Part shown: in pieces, positions 46,847 through 60,807 of the stretch
Numbering within the stretch: the stretch's first letter is position 1
Layout of the letters: each line of letters starts with the position of its first letter
Source of the DNA: Yersinia rochesterensis
GTDB taxonomy: Bacteria; Pseudomonadota; Gammaproteobacteria; Enterobacterales; Enterobacteriaceae
NCBI RefSeq assembly: GCF_003600645.1
Contig: NZ_CP032482.1
Location: forward strand, 4,340,001 to 4,404,000
Length of the DNA stretch: 64,000 bases
Direction: 5' to 3'
The notes under the pieces: model-generated
The model's database searches: none
What the model was told of the DNA's origin: nothing
What the model saw: the letters and a program-made list of their open reading frames with translations, nothing else
Translations under genes and position numbers: made by a program

Positions 46847-47806
46847 ATGAACACATTATTTGATGCTATTAAAGAGGCCCATCAGGTATTACGCCCTCAA
46901 GTGAGAGTGACGCCGCTGGAATATAGCCCATTGCTGTCCCAGCACAGTGGTTGTGAAATCTATCTCAAATGTGAGCATCTACAGCACACCGGTTCCTTTA
47001 AATTTCGCGGAGCCAGTAACAAATTGCGTTTATTAACTGACGAACAGCGCCAACAAGGTGTTATCACCGCGTCGACCGGTAATCACGGGCAAGCCATGGC
47101 ACTGGCCGGGAAACTGGCGGGGGTTAAGGCCACTATTTATGCACCGGAGCAGGCGGCGGCCATCAAATTAGAGGCTATCCGCGCACTGGGTGGAGAGGTT
47201 GAACTGATTCCAGGGGATGCATTAAATGCCGAGCTGGCGGCTGATAGCGCCGCACAACAGCAAGGCAAAATCTATATCTCACCTTATAACGATGAACAAA
47301 TTATCGCCGGACAAGGGACTTGCGGCATGGAGATGGTTGAACAGCAGCCGAATCTTGATGCTGTCTTTGTGGCGGTCGGTGGCGGTGGGCTGATTTCCGG
47401 CATTGCAACCGTACTAAAGAAACTCTCTGATAAAACTCAAATTATTGGGTGCTGGCCCGCCAATGCCACCAGTATGTATACCAGTTTGGAAAATGGCCAA
47501 ATTCAGGAAGTGGCGGAGCAAGAAACCCTGTCTGATGGCACGGCCGGAGGGGTTGAACCGGGGGCGATAACTTTCGCCCTTTGCCAGCAATTAATTGATC
47601 AGAAAGTGCTGGTGAGTGAGCAAGAAATCAAAGATGCGATGCGCTTGATCGCCCGCACTGACCGCTGGATGATTGAAGGCGCTGCTGGGGTGGCGTTAGC
47701 GGCAGCGCTGAAACTGGCACCGCATTGGCAAGGCAAGAAAGTTGCGGTGGTATTGTGCGGGAAGAATATCGTGCTAGAAAAATACCTGGGAGCGGTCAGC
47801 GAATGA
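46847..47806 (+). CDS. PLP-dependent threonine/serine dehydratase-like protein
   Basis: This 319-residue fold-type II PLP enzyme has its lysine in HTGSFKFRGASNKL. The phosphate-binding glycine loop is GGGGLISG, and STGNHGQAMA is the substrate Asn region. It resembles catabolic threonine/serine dehydratases and the dehydratase used in ectoine/hydroxyectoine breakdown (EutB), which is also paired with a cyclodeaminase-like partner. It lacks the regulatory ACT domain of IlvA. The stop overlaps the next ATG (ATGA). The true substrate cannot be fixed from sequence. Confidence 0.85.
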   Translation: MNTLFDAIKEAHQVLRPQVRVTPLEYSPLLSQHSGCEIYLKCEHLQHTGSFKFRGASNKLRLLTDEQRQQGVITASTGNHGQAMALAGKLAGVKATIYAPEQAAAIKLEAIRALGGEVELIPGDALNAELAADSAAQQQGKIYISPYNDEQIIAGQGTCGMEMVEQQPNLDAVFVAVGGGGLISGIATVLKKLSDKTQIIGCWPANATSMYTSLENGQIQEVAEQETLSDGTAGGVEPGAITFALCQQLIDQKVLVSEQEIKDAMRLIARTDRWMIEGAAGVALAAALKLAPHWQGKKVAVVLCGKNIVLEKYLGAVSE

Positions 47807-48741
47807 TTATTCTGAGTAAGCAGCAGATTCTCGACAAGTTCAATGCTGATGCCATCACGTTACTGCTCAAACAAGGCTTTATTGCTTTTAGTCAAAAACA
47901 GGTGCAAATGCCCCCAGTGCAGCACTTGCTGTTTGAACAGACCAATGGCGATTGCTGTATTAAAAGTGGCTATTTGCAGGGCGATAGACAATTCGTCGTG
48001 AAAGTTTCGGGCGGTTTTTATGATAATCCCGCTAAAGAGCTAGCGAGTAACCAAGGGTTGATGATGGCGTTTTCTGCCCAAACCGGCGAGCCGCAAGCCC
48101 TATTACTGGATGAGGGCTGGTTGACCGCGCTGCGCACAGCATTGGCTGGGCGAATTGTTGCCGAGCTATGTGCACCAAAACATATCAGTGCCATAGGTAT
48201 CGTCGGCACCGGCATGCAAGCACGACTGCATCTGACGTACCTGAAAAGTGTCATTCCATGCCGCCAGCTATGGGTCTGGGGCCGCAGTGAGACAGCATTA
48301 GAGGAATACCGTCAATATGCTCAGGCGGAGGGTTTTGAAGTCAATATCACCTTGGATGCCGCGGTGTTAGGCCGTCATTGCCAGTTTATTGTGACCACCA
48401 CACCCAGCCGAGAAGCTATTTTACAAGCTGTAGATATTCAGCCAGGAACTCACATTACAGCAGTCGGTGCTGATGGTGCAGGTAAGCACGAACTGGCCCC
48501 TGAACTGGTCGCCAAAGCCGATAAAATCTTGGTGGATTCATGGGAGCAATGCACTGAATTTGGTGAAATCTCATCAGCATTTCAACAGCGACTATTAGCG
48601 CATCACACCTTAACCGAGATGGGTACAGTTTTAGCTCAGGGCGTACCTTTCAGAGACAATGAACAGCAGATTACCTTAGCGGATTTAACCGGATTAGGGA
48701 TTCAGGATGTGCAAATAGTGAAAGGGATTCTGGGGCGATAA
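47803..48741 (+). CDS. Ornithine cyclodeaminase/mu-crystallin family protein
   Basis: This 312-residue protein is read from ATG 47803, chosen because it overlaps the previous stop as ATGA; an in-frame extension upstream lies inside the dehydratase gene. A Rossmann motif AIGIVGTGMQARLHLTYL and the family block AVGADGAGKHELAPELV are visible. Members act as ornithine cyclodeaminases, alanine dehydrogenases or ketimine reductases. Pairing with a dehydratase suggests a two-step amino acid catabolic route. Confidence 0.87.
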   Translation: MIILSKQQILDKFNADAITLLLKQGFIAFSQKQVQMPPVQHLLFEQTNGDCCIKSGYLQGDRQFVVKVSGGFYDNPAKELASNQGLMMAFSAQTGEPQALLLDEGWLTALRTALAGRIVAELCAPKHISAIGIVGTGMQARLHLTYLKSVIPCRQLWVWGRSETALEEYRQYAQAEGFEVNITLDAAVLGRHCQFIVTTTPSREAILQAVDIQPGTHITAVGADGAGKHELAPELVAKADKILVDSWEQCTEFGEISSAFQQRLLAHHTLTEMGTVLAQGVPFRDNEQQITLADLTGLGIQDVQIVKGILGR

Positions 48742-48778
48742 AAGAGAGGGTAGGCTTTTATATTCTCTCTGTTGACTC

Positions 48779-49035
48779 TAAAAGCACATTTGAGCTGCCG
48801 AGTGAAGAATGCAGCCAGGGAAATCCGGCAGGACGCCGGATTTAGGCGTGCTTGAGCAAAAGATTGCAAATCACGCCGTCCCGCCAGTGTAGTGATGAGC
48901 CGAGTGGCACCCACGAAGTGGGCAAACGATACGTGCAAAAGCGCAGGGGTTCCAAGAGGGTTACGCGCTTGTAACCCCTTTGGCGGCTGAGGCATCGGAA
49001 GTAAGCTGAGCGCCGATCTCATATCAACCGAACCA
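48779..49035 (+). repeat. Intergenic repeat, copy B (about 257 bp)
   Basis: This is the inverted counterpart of 20084-20335. Shared blocks are TAAAAGCACATTTGAGCTGC, GCCGTCCCGCCAG, GCGCAGGGG and GGGTTACGCG, ending TATCAACCGAACC. It lies between the cyclodeaminase-like gene and yidA and fills that spacer; no gene is called in it. Confidence 0.8.
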
Positions 49036-49072
49036 AGCACCTAATTTGTAATAGAGCAGACCCAATCAAAAC

Positions 49073-49882
49073 TCAGAGCACATATTTCTCAATGGCCAGC
49101 GCGACACCATCTTCAATATTAGTGCCTGTCACAAACTGCGCTATCTCTTTCAGTTCGGGAATAGCATTTCCCATTGCAACACCCACGCCGGCATAATTCA
49201 CCATCGCAATATCATTACCTTGATCACCCAGTGCCATTACATTTTCCTGCGCAATGCCTAAATGATCAGCCAGCATTTTCACCCCCGTCCCCTTATCGAC
49301 TCGTTTACTCAGAATCTCCAGGTAAAAAGGCGCACTTTTCATAATAGTGAAACGCTCAAAAGCTTCAGCGGGCATCATTTTCAATGCACGGTCCAGTTTT
49401 TCTGGCTCATCAATCATCATCACTTTCGGGAAGCGTAACTTGGGATCCATTTCCTCTACCGCCCGATATTTCAATGGGATACCGGTTATGAAAACTTCAT
49501 GTAGGGTATATTTGCTGATGTCTTTGTTGGCGGTATATAAAGTCTCAAAATCAAAAGCCTGGAAACTGACCCCCATTTCGCGCGACAAAGCTTCGAAATA
49601 GAGATAATCCTCGAAATTAAGGGTTTCCTGTAAAATACACTCACCCGTGGCCGCTTTTTGTACTAATGCGCCGTTATTGCTGATGCAATAATCGCCACTA
49701 TTTTCCATATTCAGTTCGCGTAAATAACGTCGGATTCCGATATAAGGCCGCCCCGTCGCCAGTACCACACAGACCCCTTTTGCCCGAGCGGCATCAATAA
49801 CCTGCTTTACTCGTGGAGTGATTTCATGTTGTGTGTTCAACAACGTGCCGTCCATATCGATAGCAATTAATTCAATAGCCAT
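49073..49882 (-). CDS. yidA: HAD family sugar-phosphate phosphatase YidA
   Basis: This Cof-type HAD phosphatase has 269 residues. The nucleophile motif DMDGTLLN is at residues 9-16. The later motifs are the Lys in the region before GTGVKMLADHL and the acidic GDQGNDIAM. E. coli YidA dephosphorylates several sugar phosphates. It lies downstream of gyrB as in E. coli. Confidence 0.95.
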   Translation of the reverse strand: MAIELIAIDMDGTLLNTQHEITPRVKQVIDAARAKGVCVVLATGRPYIGIRRYLRELNMENSGDYCISNNGALVQKAATGECILQETLNFEDYLYFEALSREMGVSFQAFDFETLYTANKDISKYTLHEVFITGIPLKYRAVEEMDPKLRFPKVMMIDEPEKLDRALKMMPAEAFERFTIMKSAPFYLEILSKRVDKGTGVKMLADHLGIAQENVMALGDQGNDIAMVNYAGVGVAMGNAIPELKEIAQFVTGTNIEDGVALAIEKYVL

Positions 49883-50011
49883 AGGCCCTCACATTTTCTT
49901 GGCGAATACTCCATGCTAACGCGATTCAGCGCTGAAATGCTAGTAAGTCCGCGTCCGTATACAGCACAAATACTAGCAAGATAAGAATTCGCAAGATTAC
50001 GATTATCAAGT

Positions 50012-50046
50012 AAAAAAAAGCCCAGAAACAGTTTCCTGTTCTGGGC
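50012..50046 (-). terminator. Terminator of gyrB
   Basis: GCCCAGAA-CAG and CTG-TTTCTGGGC arms are followed on the minus strand by TTTTTTTT. Confidence 0.88.
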
Positions 50047-50090
50047 ATTTCTATCTGACCTATAAATTATCAGGTCAATAACTTATCTGA

Positions 50091-53610
<3,520 letters not shown>

Positions 53611-53613
53611 GCT

Positions 53614-54714
53614 TTACAAACGCATTGGCATGACAACGTACGCCGCAGCCTGACTGGCGCCATCTTCAATCTGCACGCTGGAGACCGAGTCGGTCAGTAA
53701 CAGACTAACATCTTCGCACTTGAGCGCATTCAGCACATCGAGTACATAGCTGACGTTGAAGCCGATCTCCATTTCTGCCCCATCGTAGCTAACATCGAGG
53801 ATCTCTTCCGCTTCTTCCTGTTCAGGGTTATTCGCGGTGATTTTAAGCTGATTTTGACTGACATAGAGCCGAACGCCACGAAACTTCTCGTTGGACAAAA
53901 TCGCCGCGCGAGCAAAGGCTTGTTTCAGCAAATCACAGCTCGCTTTCAGTGTTTTGTCCGGGTTTTTCGGCAATACACGGCGATAATCAGGGAAACGGCC
54001 ATCAACCAGCTTGGAGGTGAAAATGAAATCACCCACATGGGCGCGGATATTGTTACTGCCAATTTGCAAACGTAATGGCGTGTCGCCACCATCCAGCAAC
54101 CTGACCAACTCCATCACGCCTTTACGCGGCACGATAACCGAATGTGACGGTAATGTCTGGCCAATGGGCATCGCACAAACCGCTAACCGGTGACCGTCAG
54201 TTGCGACAGTGCGCAGTTCTTCACCCTCAGTCTCAAACAACATGCCGTTCAAGTAATAACGCACATCCTGATGGGCCATTGAGAACTGAGTGGACTCAAT
54301 CAGACGCTTTAAAGTTGCCTGCGGTAAAGTGAATTCAACTTCACTCTGCCAGTCATCCAAATTCGGGAAGTCTGCGGCTGGTAAGGTAGACAGTGAGAAG
54401 CGGCTACGGCCAGAGCGCACCAATAGGCGGTCACCATCAAGTGCGACTGTAATCTCCGCGCCTTCCGGCAAACCACGCCAGATATCAAAAAACTTCCGTG
54501 CGGGCACAGTGGTTGCACCCTGCTCATGAGGCTGAGACAGCGCCACGCGCGCCACCATCTCCATTTCAAGATCGGTACCGGTCAGCAGCAAAGAGCCTTC
54601 GGTGACTTGCAGCAACAAGTTACCTAAGATTGGCAACGTAGGACGTCCACCCAGCGGGCTACTGACCTGTTGCAGCGGTTTTAGCAGATGCTCACGTTCA
54701 ATGATAAATTTCAT
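53614..54714 (-). CDS. dnaN: DNA polymerase III beta sliding clamp
   Basis: This is the replication processivity clamp, 366 residues with three repeated clamp domains. The N-terminus KFIIEREHLLKPLQQVSSPL and the C-terminal AAYVVMPMRL are diagnostic. It begins 4 bp after dnaA and ends 3 bp before recF, so it is cotranscribed with both. Confidence 0.99.
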   Translation of the reverse strand: MKFIIEREHLLKPLQQVSSPLGGRPTLPILGNLLLQVTEGSLLLTGTDLEMEMVARVALSQPHEQGATTVPARKFFDIWRGLPEGAEITVALDGDRLLVRSGRSRFSLSTLPAADFPNLDDWQSEVEFTLPQATLKRLIESTQFSMAHQDVRYYLNGMLFETEGEELRTVATDGHRLAVCAMPIGQTLPSHSVIVPRKGVMELVRLLDGGDTPLRLQIGSNNIRAHVGDFIFTSKLVDGRFPDYRRVLPKNPDKTLKASCDLLKQAFARAAILSNEKFRGVRLYVSQNQLKITANNPEQEEAEEILDVSYDGAEMEIGFNVSYVLDVLNALKCEDVSLLLTDSVSSVQIEDGASQAAAYVVMPMRL

Positions 54715-54718
54715 AGCG

Positions 54719-56110
54719 CTAGGAGGATAATGTTCTGATTAAGTTAGAGAAATCTTCTTTGATGTCGTGACTTTCTTCACGCAATTGTTCAATCTTGCGG
54801 CAAGCATGCAACACCGTGGTATGGTCGCGGCCACCAAACGCATCGCCGATTTCAGGCAGGCTGTGGTTGGTTAACTCTTTCGCCAACGCCATCGCCATTT
54901 GGCGCGGGCGAGCTACCGAACGGGAACGCCGTTTGGAGAGTAGGTCTGCGACCTTAATTTTATAATATTCTGCGACAGTTTTTTGAATATTATCAATAGT
55001 GACCAGTTTTTCCTGCAATGCCAGTAAGTCACGTAGAGCTTCACGAACAAAATCAATGGTGATTGCTCGGCCAGTAAAATTGGCATTGGCGATCACACGA
55101 TTCAATGCCCCTTCCAGCTCACGCACGTTGGAACGCAGACGCTTGGCAATAAAGAACGCGACCTCACCGGGCAAGCGAATATTATTTTCATCCGCTTTTT
55201 TCATCAGAATCGCGACCCGGGTTTCCAGTTCCGGCGGCTCAATCGCCACCGTTAGGCCCCAGCCAAAACGCGATTTCAAACGATCTTCTACCCCATTGAT
55301 CTCTTTTGGATAGCGATCTGAGGTCAGAATGATCTGCTGATTACCTTCCAGCAAAGCATTAAAGGTGTGGAAAAACTCTTCCTGGGAACGCTCTTTATTG
55401 GCAAAGAACTGAATATCATCGATTAATAACGCATCAACCGAACGATAATAGCGCTTAAACTCTTCTATTGCGTTGTTCTGCAAGGCTTTTACCATATCTT
55501 GCACAAAACGCTCTGAATGCATATAAACCACTTTGGCATTCGCTTTACGGGCGATAATGCCATTCCCCACGGCATGTAACAGGTGGGTTTTACCCAAACC
55601 TGTGCCACCATAGAGGAATAGCGGGTTGTACGCGCCACCCGGATTATCCGCAACCTGACGTGCTGCTGCGCGGGCCAGTTGGTTAGATTTACCTTCAACG
55701 AAGTTATCAAATGTGTGTTTCGGGTTCACATTCGAACGGTAAGAATGTTCAGGTTGAGCGGGCGAACTGTCCCAACTCGGGCGTACAGGTGCGCTGCGGG
55801 TAACCGGAGCAACAGGCGCGCTAACGTTGGCTGTAACTGGATGACTGTGTGCTGCTCTTACCGCGGGTTTACTCCCGACTTCAAAACGCAGTAAAGGAAC
55901 CTCGCTGCCACAGAAATCATTAAGCAAGCCATTGATATTGTTTAAGTACTTATCACGGACCCAGTCCAGTACAAAACGATTAGGTGCGTAAAGCGCCAGA
56001 GTATTGTCACTCAGTTCCGCCTGTAGGGGGCGTATCCACATACTAAATTCTGTGGCAGGTAACTCATCCTGCAATCGGGCAAGACACTGCTGCCAAAGCG
56101 AAAGTGACAC
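54719..56110 (-). CDS. dnaA: Chromosomal replication initiator DnaA
   Basis: DnaA is the ATP-dependent initiator, 463 residues from GTG 56110. GTG is chosen because GGAG lies 6 bases upstream and it gives the family N-terminus [17 protein letters not shown]; the open frame extends four codons further. Walker A is [12 protein letters not shown] and Walker B is LLIDDIQFF. The C-terminal DNA-binding signature is [19 protein letters not shown]. Residues near 85-130 form a variable Ala/Val/Pro-rich linker. Confidence 0.99.
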   Translation of the reverse strand: MSLSLWQQCLARLQDELPATEFSMWIRPLQAELSDNTLALYAPNRFVLDWVRDKYLNNINGLLNDFCGSEVPLLRFEVGSKPAVRAAHSHPVTANVSAPVAPVTRSAPVRPSWDSSPAQPEHSYRSNVNPKHTFDNFVEGKSNQLARAAARQVADNPGGAYNPLFLYGGTGLGKTHLLHAVGNGIIARKANAKVVYMHSERFVQDMVKALQNNAIEEFKRYYRSVDALLIDDIQFFANKERSQEEFFHTFNALLEGNQQIILTSDRYPKEINGVEDRLKSRFGWGLTVAIEPPELETRVAILMKKADENNIRLPGEVAFFIAKRLRSNVRELEGALNRVIANANFTGRAITIDFVREALRDLLALQEKLVTIDNIQKTVAEYYKIKVADLLSKRRSRSVARPRQMAMALAKELTNHSLPEIGDAFGGRDHTTVLHACRKIEQLREESHDIKEDFSNLIRTLSS

Positions 56111-56257
56111 GGCGGACTCCACTCGAACAAGATCAATAAAAGAAAGAAATCAGGATTTTTTGTAACTCATCGTTTTTGACACACGCCTATATGGCCTGTA
56201 GCAAGCCAAAGTGACATGCGAACCGTTTTTCGGTTGTTTTACGACTAACATCCCCCC

Positions 56258-56530
56258 AAGATCCTGGAGTAGTGATCCCAGAGTAGTGGATGTGATCGGA
56301 ATGGCGGATCATAGCGCAAAAGGAGCAATAGATCCTCCCCTTCCTCACAGATTAGATCCTTTTTATCCACAGGCGATAACTTCTGTTGGGAGTGTAACCT
56401 AGCGCACAGCTTTTCCTGCCCTTATCGTCCGCGCTCCCGACGCTTTTCGGAATATACTGGAATAACTTTCCCCTTATCCCAACCCTGATCCTCATTAATC
56501 TACAAAGGATCTCACCGCGATCCTTGCGAT
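56258..56530. promoter_or_regulatory. dnaA promoter region: Dam-site cluster and DnaA box
   Basis: The 700 bp between divergent dnaA and rpmH contains one perfect DnaA box TTATCCACA (56363-56371). At least nine GATC sites fall between 56258 and 56530. This fits autoregulation of dnaA by DnaA and Dam/SeqA as in E. coli. A single strong box and no AT-rich 13-mers argue against it being oriC. Confidence 0.7.
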
Positions 56531-56679
56531 TTATCAGGGAGTCCGTATAATCCTCAGCCCTACGTGTGATGCCTGTTTCTCTTGATGGCCTTGGCCAAAA
56601 AGAAACCAGCGGTGAACACGGACAGGCTCTTGGTAAACTCCCATACAGAAAACTTCTGTGCGGGCGTGCGCAATGTCAA

Positions 56680-56708
56680 TTGACTCAGGACTGTACAATT
56701 ATTACAAT
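56680..56708 (+). promoter_or_regulatory. Promoter of rpmH-rnpA
   Basis: TTGACT (56680-56685), a 17-base spacer and TACAAT (56703-56708) form a near-consensus sigma-70 promoter upstream of rpmH. Confidence 0.75.
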
Positions 56709-56800
56709 CCCGCTTCTTTATATGTTGCGATTGAGGCGTCGGTGTCTTCACTCCGAGCAGCCAAACGCGTTTACTGAATCAGTAATTATTTTAAGTTTAG

Positions 56801-56953
<153 letters not shown>

Positions 56954-56971
56954 TAAAAGCTAACCATCTCA

Positions 56972-57331
56972 ATGGTTAAGCTAGCATTTCCTAGGGAGTT
57001 ACGTTTGTTAACTCCCAGTCATTTTACGTTCGTCTTCCAGCAGCCACAACGGGCTGGCACGCCGCAAATCACCATCCTCGGCCGCCAGAACGAGCTGGGG
57101 CATCCCCGCATCGGTCTTACCGTCGCCAAAAAACATGTCAAACGTGCTCATGAACGTAATCGGATAAAGCGCCTAACCCGCGAAAGCTTCCGGCTGCATC
57201 AGCATACGTTACCGTCTATGGATTTTGTCGTTTTGGTGAAAAAAGGTGTGGCTGACCTCGATAACCGTGCGTTGACAGAAGCTTTGGAAAAATTATGGCG
57301 TCGCCACTGTCGCCAGGCTCCCGCATCCTGA
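56972..57331 (+). CDS. rnpA: Ribonuclease P protein component
   Basis: This is the protein subunit of RNase P, 119 residues. The RNR signature is present in [15 protein letters not shown], with the start [14 protein letters not shown]. It begins 18 bp after rpmH and overlaps yidD by 37 bp in another frame. Confidence 0.97.
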   Translation: MVKLAFPRELRLLTPSHFTFVFQQPQRAGTPQITILGRQNELGHPRIGLTVAKKHVKRAHERNRIKRLTRESFRLHQHTLPSMDFVVLVKKGVADLDNRALTEALEKLWRRHCRQAPAS

Positions 57332-57552
57332 TCGGGCTAATCAGGGGCTATCAGCTCGTGATAAGTCCGTTGCTGGGGCCGCGTTGTCGTTTCCATCCGA
57401 CATGTTCTCATTACGGAATTGAGGCATTGCGCCGGTTTGGGATGATAAAAGGCAGTTGGTTAACACTGAAACGCGTATTAAAATGCCACCCTTTGAACCC
57501 AGGTGGCGATGATCCCGTGCCGCCGAAACCCGACGATAACAGAGAACACTAA
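57295..57552 (+). CDS. yidD: Membrane protein insertion efficiency factor YidD
   Basis: This 85-residue membrane-associated protein helps YidC-dependent insertion. The conserved block is [19 protein letters not shown] followed by [11 protein letters not shown]. Its start lies inside rnpA and it ends 2 bp before yidC, indicating coupled translation. Confidence 0.96.
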   Translation: MASPLSPGSRILIGLIRGYQLVISPLLGPRCRFHPTCSHYGIEALRRFGMIKGSWLTLKRVLKCHPLNPGGDDPVPPKPDDNREH

Positions 57553-57554
57553 CG

Positions 57555-59195
57555 ATGGATTCGCAACGCAATCTTCTACTCATCGCTCTGCTGTTCGTGT
57601 CTTTCATGATCTGGCAAGCCTGGCAAGTGGACAACAATCCACAACCAGCCGCTCAGACCACGCAACAGACTGCGAATACTGCTACCGGTGATAAAGCAAG
57701 CCAGGCTGTGCCAGGCAGTGGTCAGGGCCAACTGATTACTGTAAAAACTGATGTGCTGTCTCTGACCATTAATACCCGTGGTGGTGACATCGAGCAGGCT
57801 AACCTGCTGGCTTACCCGGATGCTCTGGGTTCAGATAAAACTTTCGAATTACTGGAAACTACTCCGGCGTTCATTTATCAGGCACAAAGTGGCCTGACAG
57901 GTAAAAACGGCCCGGACAATCCAGCTAACGGTGAACGCCCACTATTCGAAGCGCCTCAAACCAGCTTTGTATTAGCTGATGGCCAAGACGAACTGCGTAT
58001 TCCATTGACCTTCACAGGCAAAGATGGCTCCGTCTTCACCAAGACGTTTGTGCTGAAACGTAACGATTACGCCATTGGCGTGGATTATCACGTTAAAAAC
58101 GCCTCTGCTGCCCCGCTGGAGCTGACGCTGTTTGGCCAATTAAAGCAAAGCATCAACTTACCTAAACACCGTGATACCGGCAGCAATAACTTCGCGCTGC
58201 ATACTTATCGTGGTGCGGCTTACTCTTCTGATGAAACTAAATATAAAAAATATAGCTTTAGTGATATCGAAGATAAGAGCCTGGACATCACCACCAAAGG
58301 CGGTTGGGTTGCTATGTTGCAGCAGTATTTTGCAACAGCGTGGATTCCAGCAGCTAACGAAACCAACACTTTCTACTCCGCTGACTTGGGTAACGGTCTG
58401 GCTGCTATCGGCTTTAAAGGTGCACCAATAGTCATTCAGCCGGGTGAGCAGAAACAACTGGGTGCTACCTTGTGGGTTGGCCCGGAAATTCAGGACAAAA
58501 TGGCGGCCATCGCGCCACATCTGGACCTGACTGTTGATTATGGTTGGTTATGGTTTATTTCTCAGCCACTGTTCAAACTGTTGAAATTCATCCACAGCTT
58601 TGTCGGTAACTGGGGCTTCTCCATCATTGTTATTACCTTTATCGTGCGCGGTATCATGTACCCGCTGACTAAAGCGCAATATACCTCGATGGCGAAAATG
58701 CGTTTGCTACAGCCTAAACTGGCTGCCATGCGTGAGCGTATCGGCGACGATAAGCAGCGTATGAGTCAGGAAATGATGGCGCTGTACAAAGCTGAGAAAG
58801 TTAACCCACTGGGTGGCTGCTTACCGCTGGTCATTCAGATGCCAATCTTCCTGGCGTTGTACTACATGTTGATGAGTTCCGTTGAGTTGCGCCATGCGCC
58901 ATTCATCTTGTGGATTCATGACTTGTCAGCACAAGACCCGTACTACATTCTGCCAATTCTGATGGGTATCACCATGTACTTCATTCAGAAGATGTCACCG
59001 ACTACCGTGACTGACCCGATGCAGCAGAAGATCATGACCTTCATGCCGGTTATCTTCACTGTATTCTTCCTGTGGTTCCCGGCTGGTCTGGTACTGTACT
59101 ATATTGTCAGTAACCTGGTGACCATCCTGCAGCAACAGTTGATTTATCGTGGTCTGGAAAAACGCGGCTTACACAGCCGTGACAAGAAAAAATAA
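57555..59195 (+). CDS. yidC: Membrane protein insertase YidC
   Basis: The 546-residue insertase has an N-terminal signal-anchor helix ([17 protein letters not shown]). A large periplasmic beta domain follows (about 60-340), then the conserved five-helix core starting [22 protein letters not shown]. The positively charged groove Arg is expected in that helix. It ends with a basic tail (SRDKKK). It works with Sec and with YidD encoded just upstream. Confidence 0.98.
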   Translation: MDSQRNLLLIALLFVSFMIWQAWQVDNNPQPAAQTTQQTANTATGDKASQAVPGSGQGQLITVKTDVLSLTINTRGGDIEQANLLAYPDALGSDKTFELLETTPAFIYQAQSGLTGKNGPDNPANGERPLFEAPQTSFVLADGQDELRIPLTFTGKDGSVFTKTFVLKRNDYAIGVDYHVKNASAAPLELTLFGQLKQSINLPKHRDTGSNNFALHTYRGAAYSSDETKYKKYSFSDIEDKSLDITTKGGWVAMLQQYFATAWIPAANETNTFYSADLGNGLAAIGFKGAPIVIQPGEQKQLGATLWVGPEIQDKMAAIAPHLDLTVDYGWLWFISQPLFKLLKFIHSFVGNWGFSIIVITFIVRGIMYPLTKAQYTSMAKMRLLQPKLAAMRERIGDDKQRMSQEMMALYKAEKVNPLGGCLPLVIQMPIFLALYYMLMSSVELRHAPFILWIHDLSAQDPYYILPILMGITMYFIQKMSPTTVTDPMQQKIMTFMPVIFTVFFLWFPAGLVLYYIVSNLVTILQQQLIYRGLEKRGLHSRDKKK

Positions 59196-59221
59196 TCCAC
59201 AGCGATAGTCATAAGTATTAA

Positions 59222-59253
59222 AGGGCGGTCAATATGACCGCCTTATTCTTTTT
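59222..59253 (+). terminator. Terminator after yidC
   Basis: GGCGGTCA/TGACCGCC arms (59224-59242) are followed by TTATTCTTTTT. A second hairpin AAGCCTGAA/TTCAGGCTT (59258-59279) lies in the mnmE leader. Confidence 0.85.
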
Positions 59254-59313
59254 ATAGAAGCCTGAACACTTTCAGGCTTGTGCAAAAATAATAAGTTAAA
59301 GAGAGATATAACC

Positions 59314-60678
59314 ATGAGCACCACTGATACTATCGTGGCACAAGCAACCCCCCCAGGCCGTGGTGGCGTTGGTATTTTACGTGTTTCAGGTCGTGCTGCT
59401 ACAGTGGTCGCACAGGCGGTTTTAGGTAAATTACCCAAGCCACGCTATGCCGACTATCTGCCATTTAAAGATGTCGATGGCAGCACGCTGGATCAAGGTA
59501 TCGCTCTTTACTTCCCCGGCCCGAATTCTTTCACTGGCGAGGACGTGCTGGAACTACAAGGTCACGGTGGTCCGGTTATACTGGATTTACTGTTAAAACG
59601 TATTCTAGCTCTGTCAGGGATGCGCATTGCCCGCCCGGGTGAGTTCTCTGAGCGCGCATTCTTAAATGACAAGTTGGATTTAGCCCAAGCAGAAGCGATT
59701 GCCGACTTGATCGACGCCAGTTCAGAACAAGCTGCGCGTTCGGCGGTAAACTCATTACAAGGCGCATTTTCAGTGCGGATCCACAAATTGGTGGAAGCAC
59801 TTACTCACTTGCGAATCTATGTCGAAGCTGCGATTGACTTTCCTGATGAGGAAATTGATTTCCTGTCTGATGGAAAAATTGAAGGCCAGTTAAACGGCGT
59901 AATGGCAGATCTGGAGCAAGTACGCACTGAAGCCCGGCAAGGCAGTTTATTGCGTGAAGGGATGAAAGTGGTTATTGCTGGCCGCCCAAACGCCGGTAAA
60001 TCCAGTCTACTCAATGCGTTAGCAGGCCGAGAGGCCGCAATTGTCACTGATATCGCAGGTACCACCCGCGATGTATTGCGGGAACATATTCATATCGATG
60101 GGATGCCATTGCATATCATTGATACCGCAGGCCTACGTGAAGCCAGTGACGAAGTTGAACGCATTGGCATCGAACGTGCGTGGAATGAGATAGAACAGGC
60201 TGACCGCGTGCTGTTTATGGTGGATGGAACCACCACGGATGCCACTGAACCGGCTGCTATCTGGCCAGAGTTTATGGCGCGGTTACCTGCTACGCTCCCC
60301 ATCACCGTGGTGCGTAACAAAGCTGACATTACCGGTGAAACCTTGGGTTTAACCGAAGTAAATGGTCACTCACTTATTCGCTTATCAGCGCGTACCGGTG
60401 AAGGTATTGATCTGCTGCGCAGCCATCTCAAGCAGAGTATGGGCTTTACCAGCAACACTGAAGGTGGTTTCTTGGCGCGCCGCCGCCATTTACAAGCGCT
60501 GGAAACTGCTGCACAGCATTTGGTACAGGGCCATGAACAGTTAGTAAGCGCTTACGCCGGTGAACTACTGGCGGAGGAACTGCGTTTAGCGCAACAGTCA
60601 TTGAGTGAAATTACCGGCGAATTTAGCTCAGATGACTTACTGGGGCGAATTTTCTCCAGTTTTTGTATCGGAAAATGA
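59314..60678 (+). CDS. mnmE: tRNA U34 modification GTPase MnmE
   Basis: MnmE works with MnmG to modify the wobble uridine of several tRNAs. ATG 59314 gives 454 residues, the family length. An upstream in-frame ATG at 59278 lies in the leader hairpin. The N-terminus [20 protein letters not shown], the G1 loop GRPNAGKSS, the G3 region DTAGLR and the C-terminal catalytic CIGK are all present. Confidence 0.98.
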   Translation: MSTTDTIVAQATPPGRGGVGILRVSGRAATVVAQAVLGKLPKPRYADYLPFKDVDGSTLDQGIALYFPGPNSFTGEDVLELQGHGGPVILDLLLKRILALSGMRIARPGEFSERAFLNDKLDLAQAEAIADLIDASSEQAARSAVNSLQGAFSVRIHKLVEALTHLRIYVEAAIDFPDEEIDFLSDGKIEGQLNGVMADLEQVRTEARQGSLLREGMKVVIAGRPNAGKSSLLNALAGREAAIVTDIAGTTRDVLREHIHIDGMPLHIIDTAGLREASDEVERIGIERAWNEIEQADRVLFMVDGTTTDATEPAAIWPEFMARLPATLPITVVRNKADITGETLGLTEVNGHSLIRLSARTGEGIDLLRSHLKQSMGFTSNTEGGFLARRRHLQALETAAQHLVQGHEQLVSAYAGELLAEELRLAQQSLSEITGEFSSDDLLGRIFSSFCIGK

Positions 60679-60687
60679 GTGTGATGC

Positions 60688-60735
60688 CATAGAGCTGCAG
60701 CAGATTATCGCTAATTTTGATAATCTGGCTCTATG
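60688..60735. repeat. Long nested inverted repeat after mnmE
   Basis: CATAGAGC (60688-60695) pairs with GCTCTATG (60728-60735), and CAGATTATC (60701-60709) with GATAATCTG (60719-60727). No T run follows, so it is an RNA hairpin of uncertain role between mnmE and fabV. Confidence 0.65.
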
Positions 60736-60807
60736 AGTCTGAATCGCCCATCAATCTGAACTGAATATGGCTCGAACACTTAACTTTATTCATAAACTGA
60801 GGTATCC

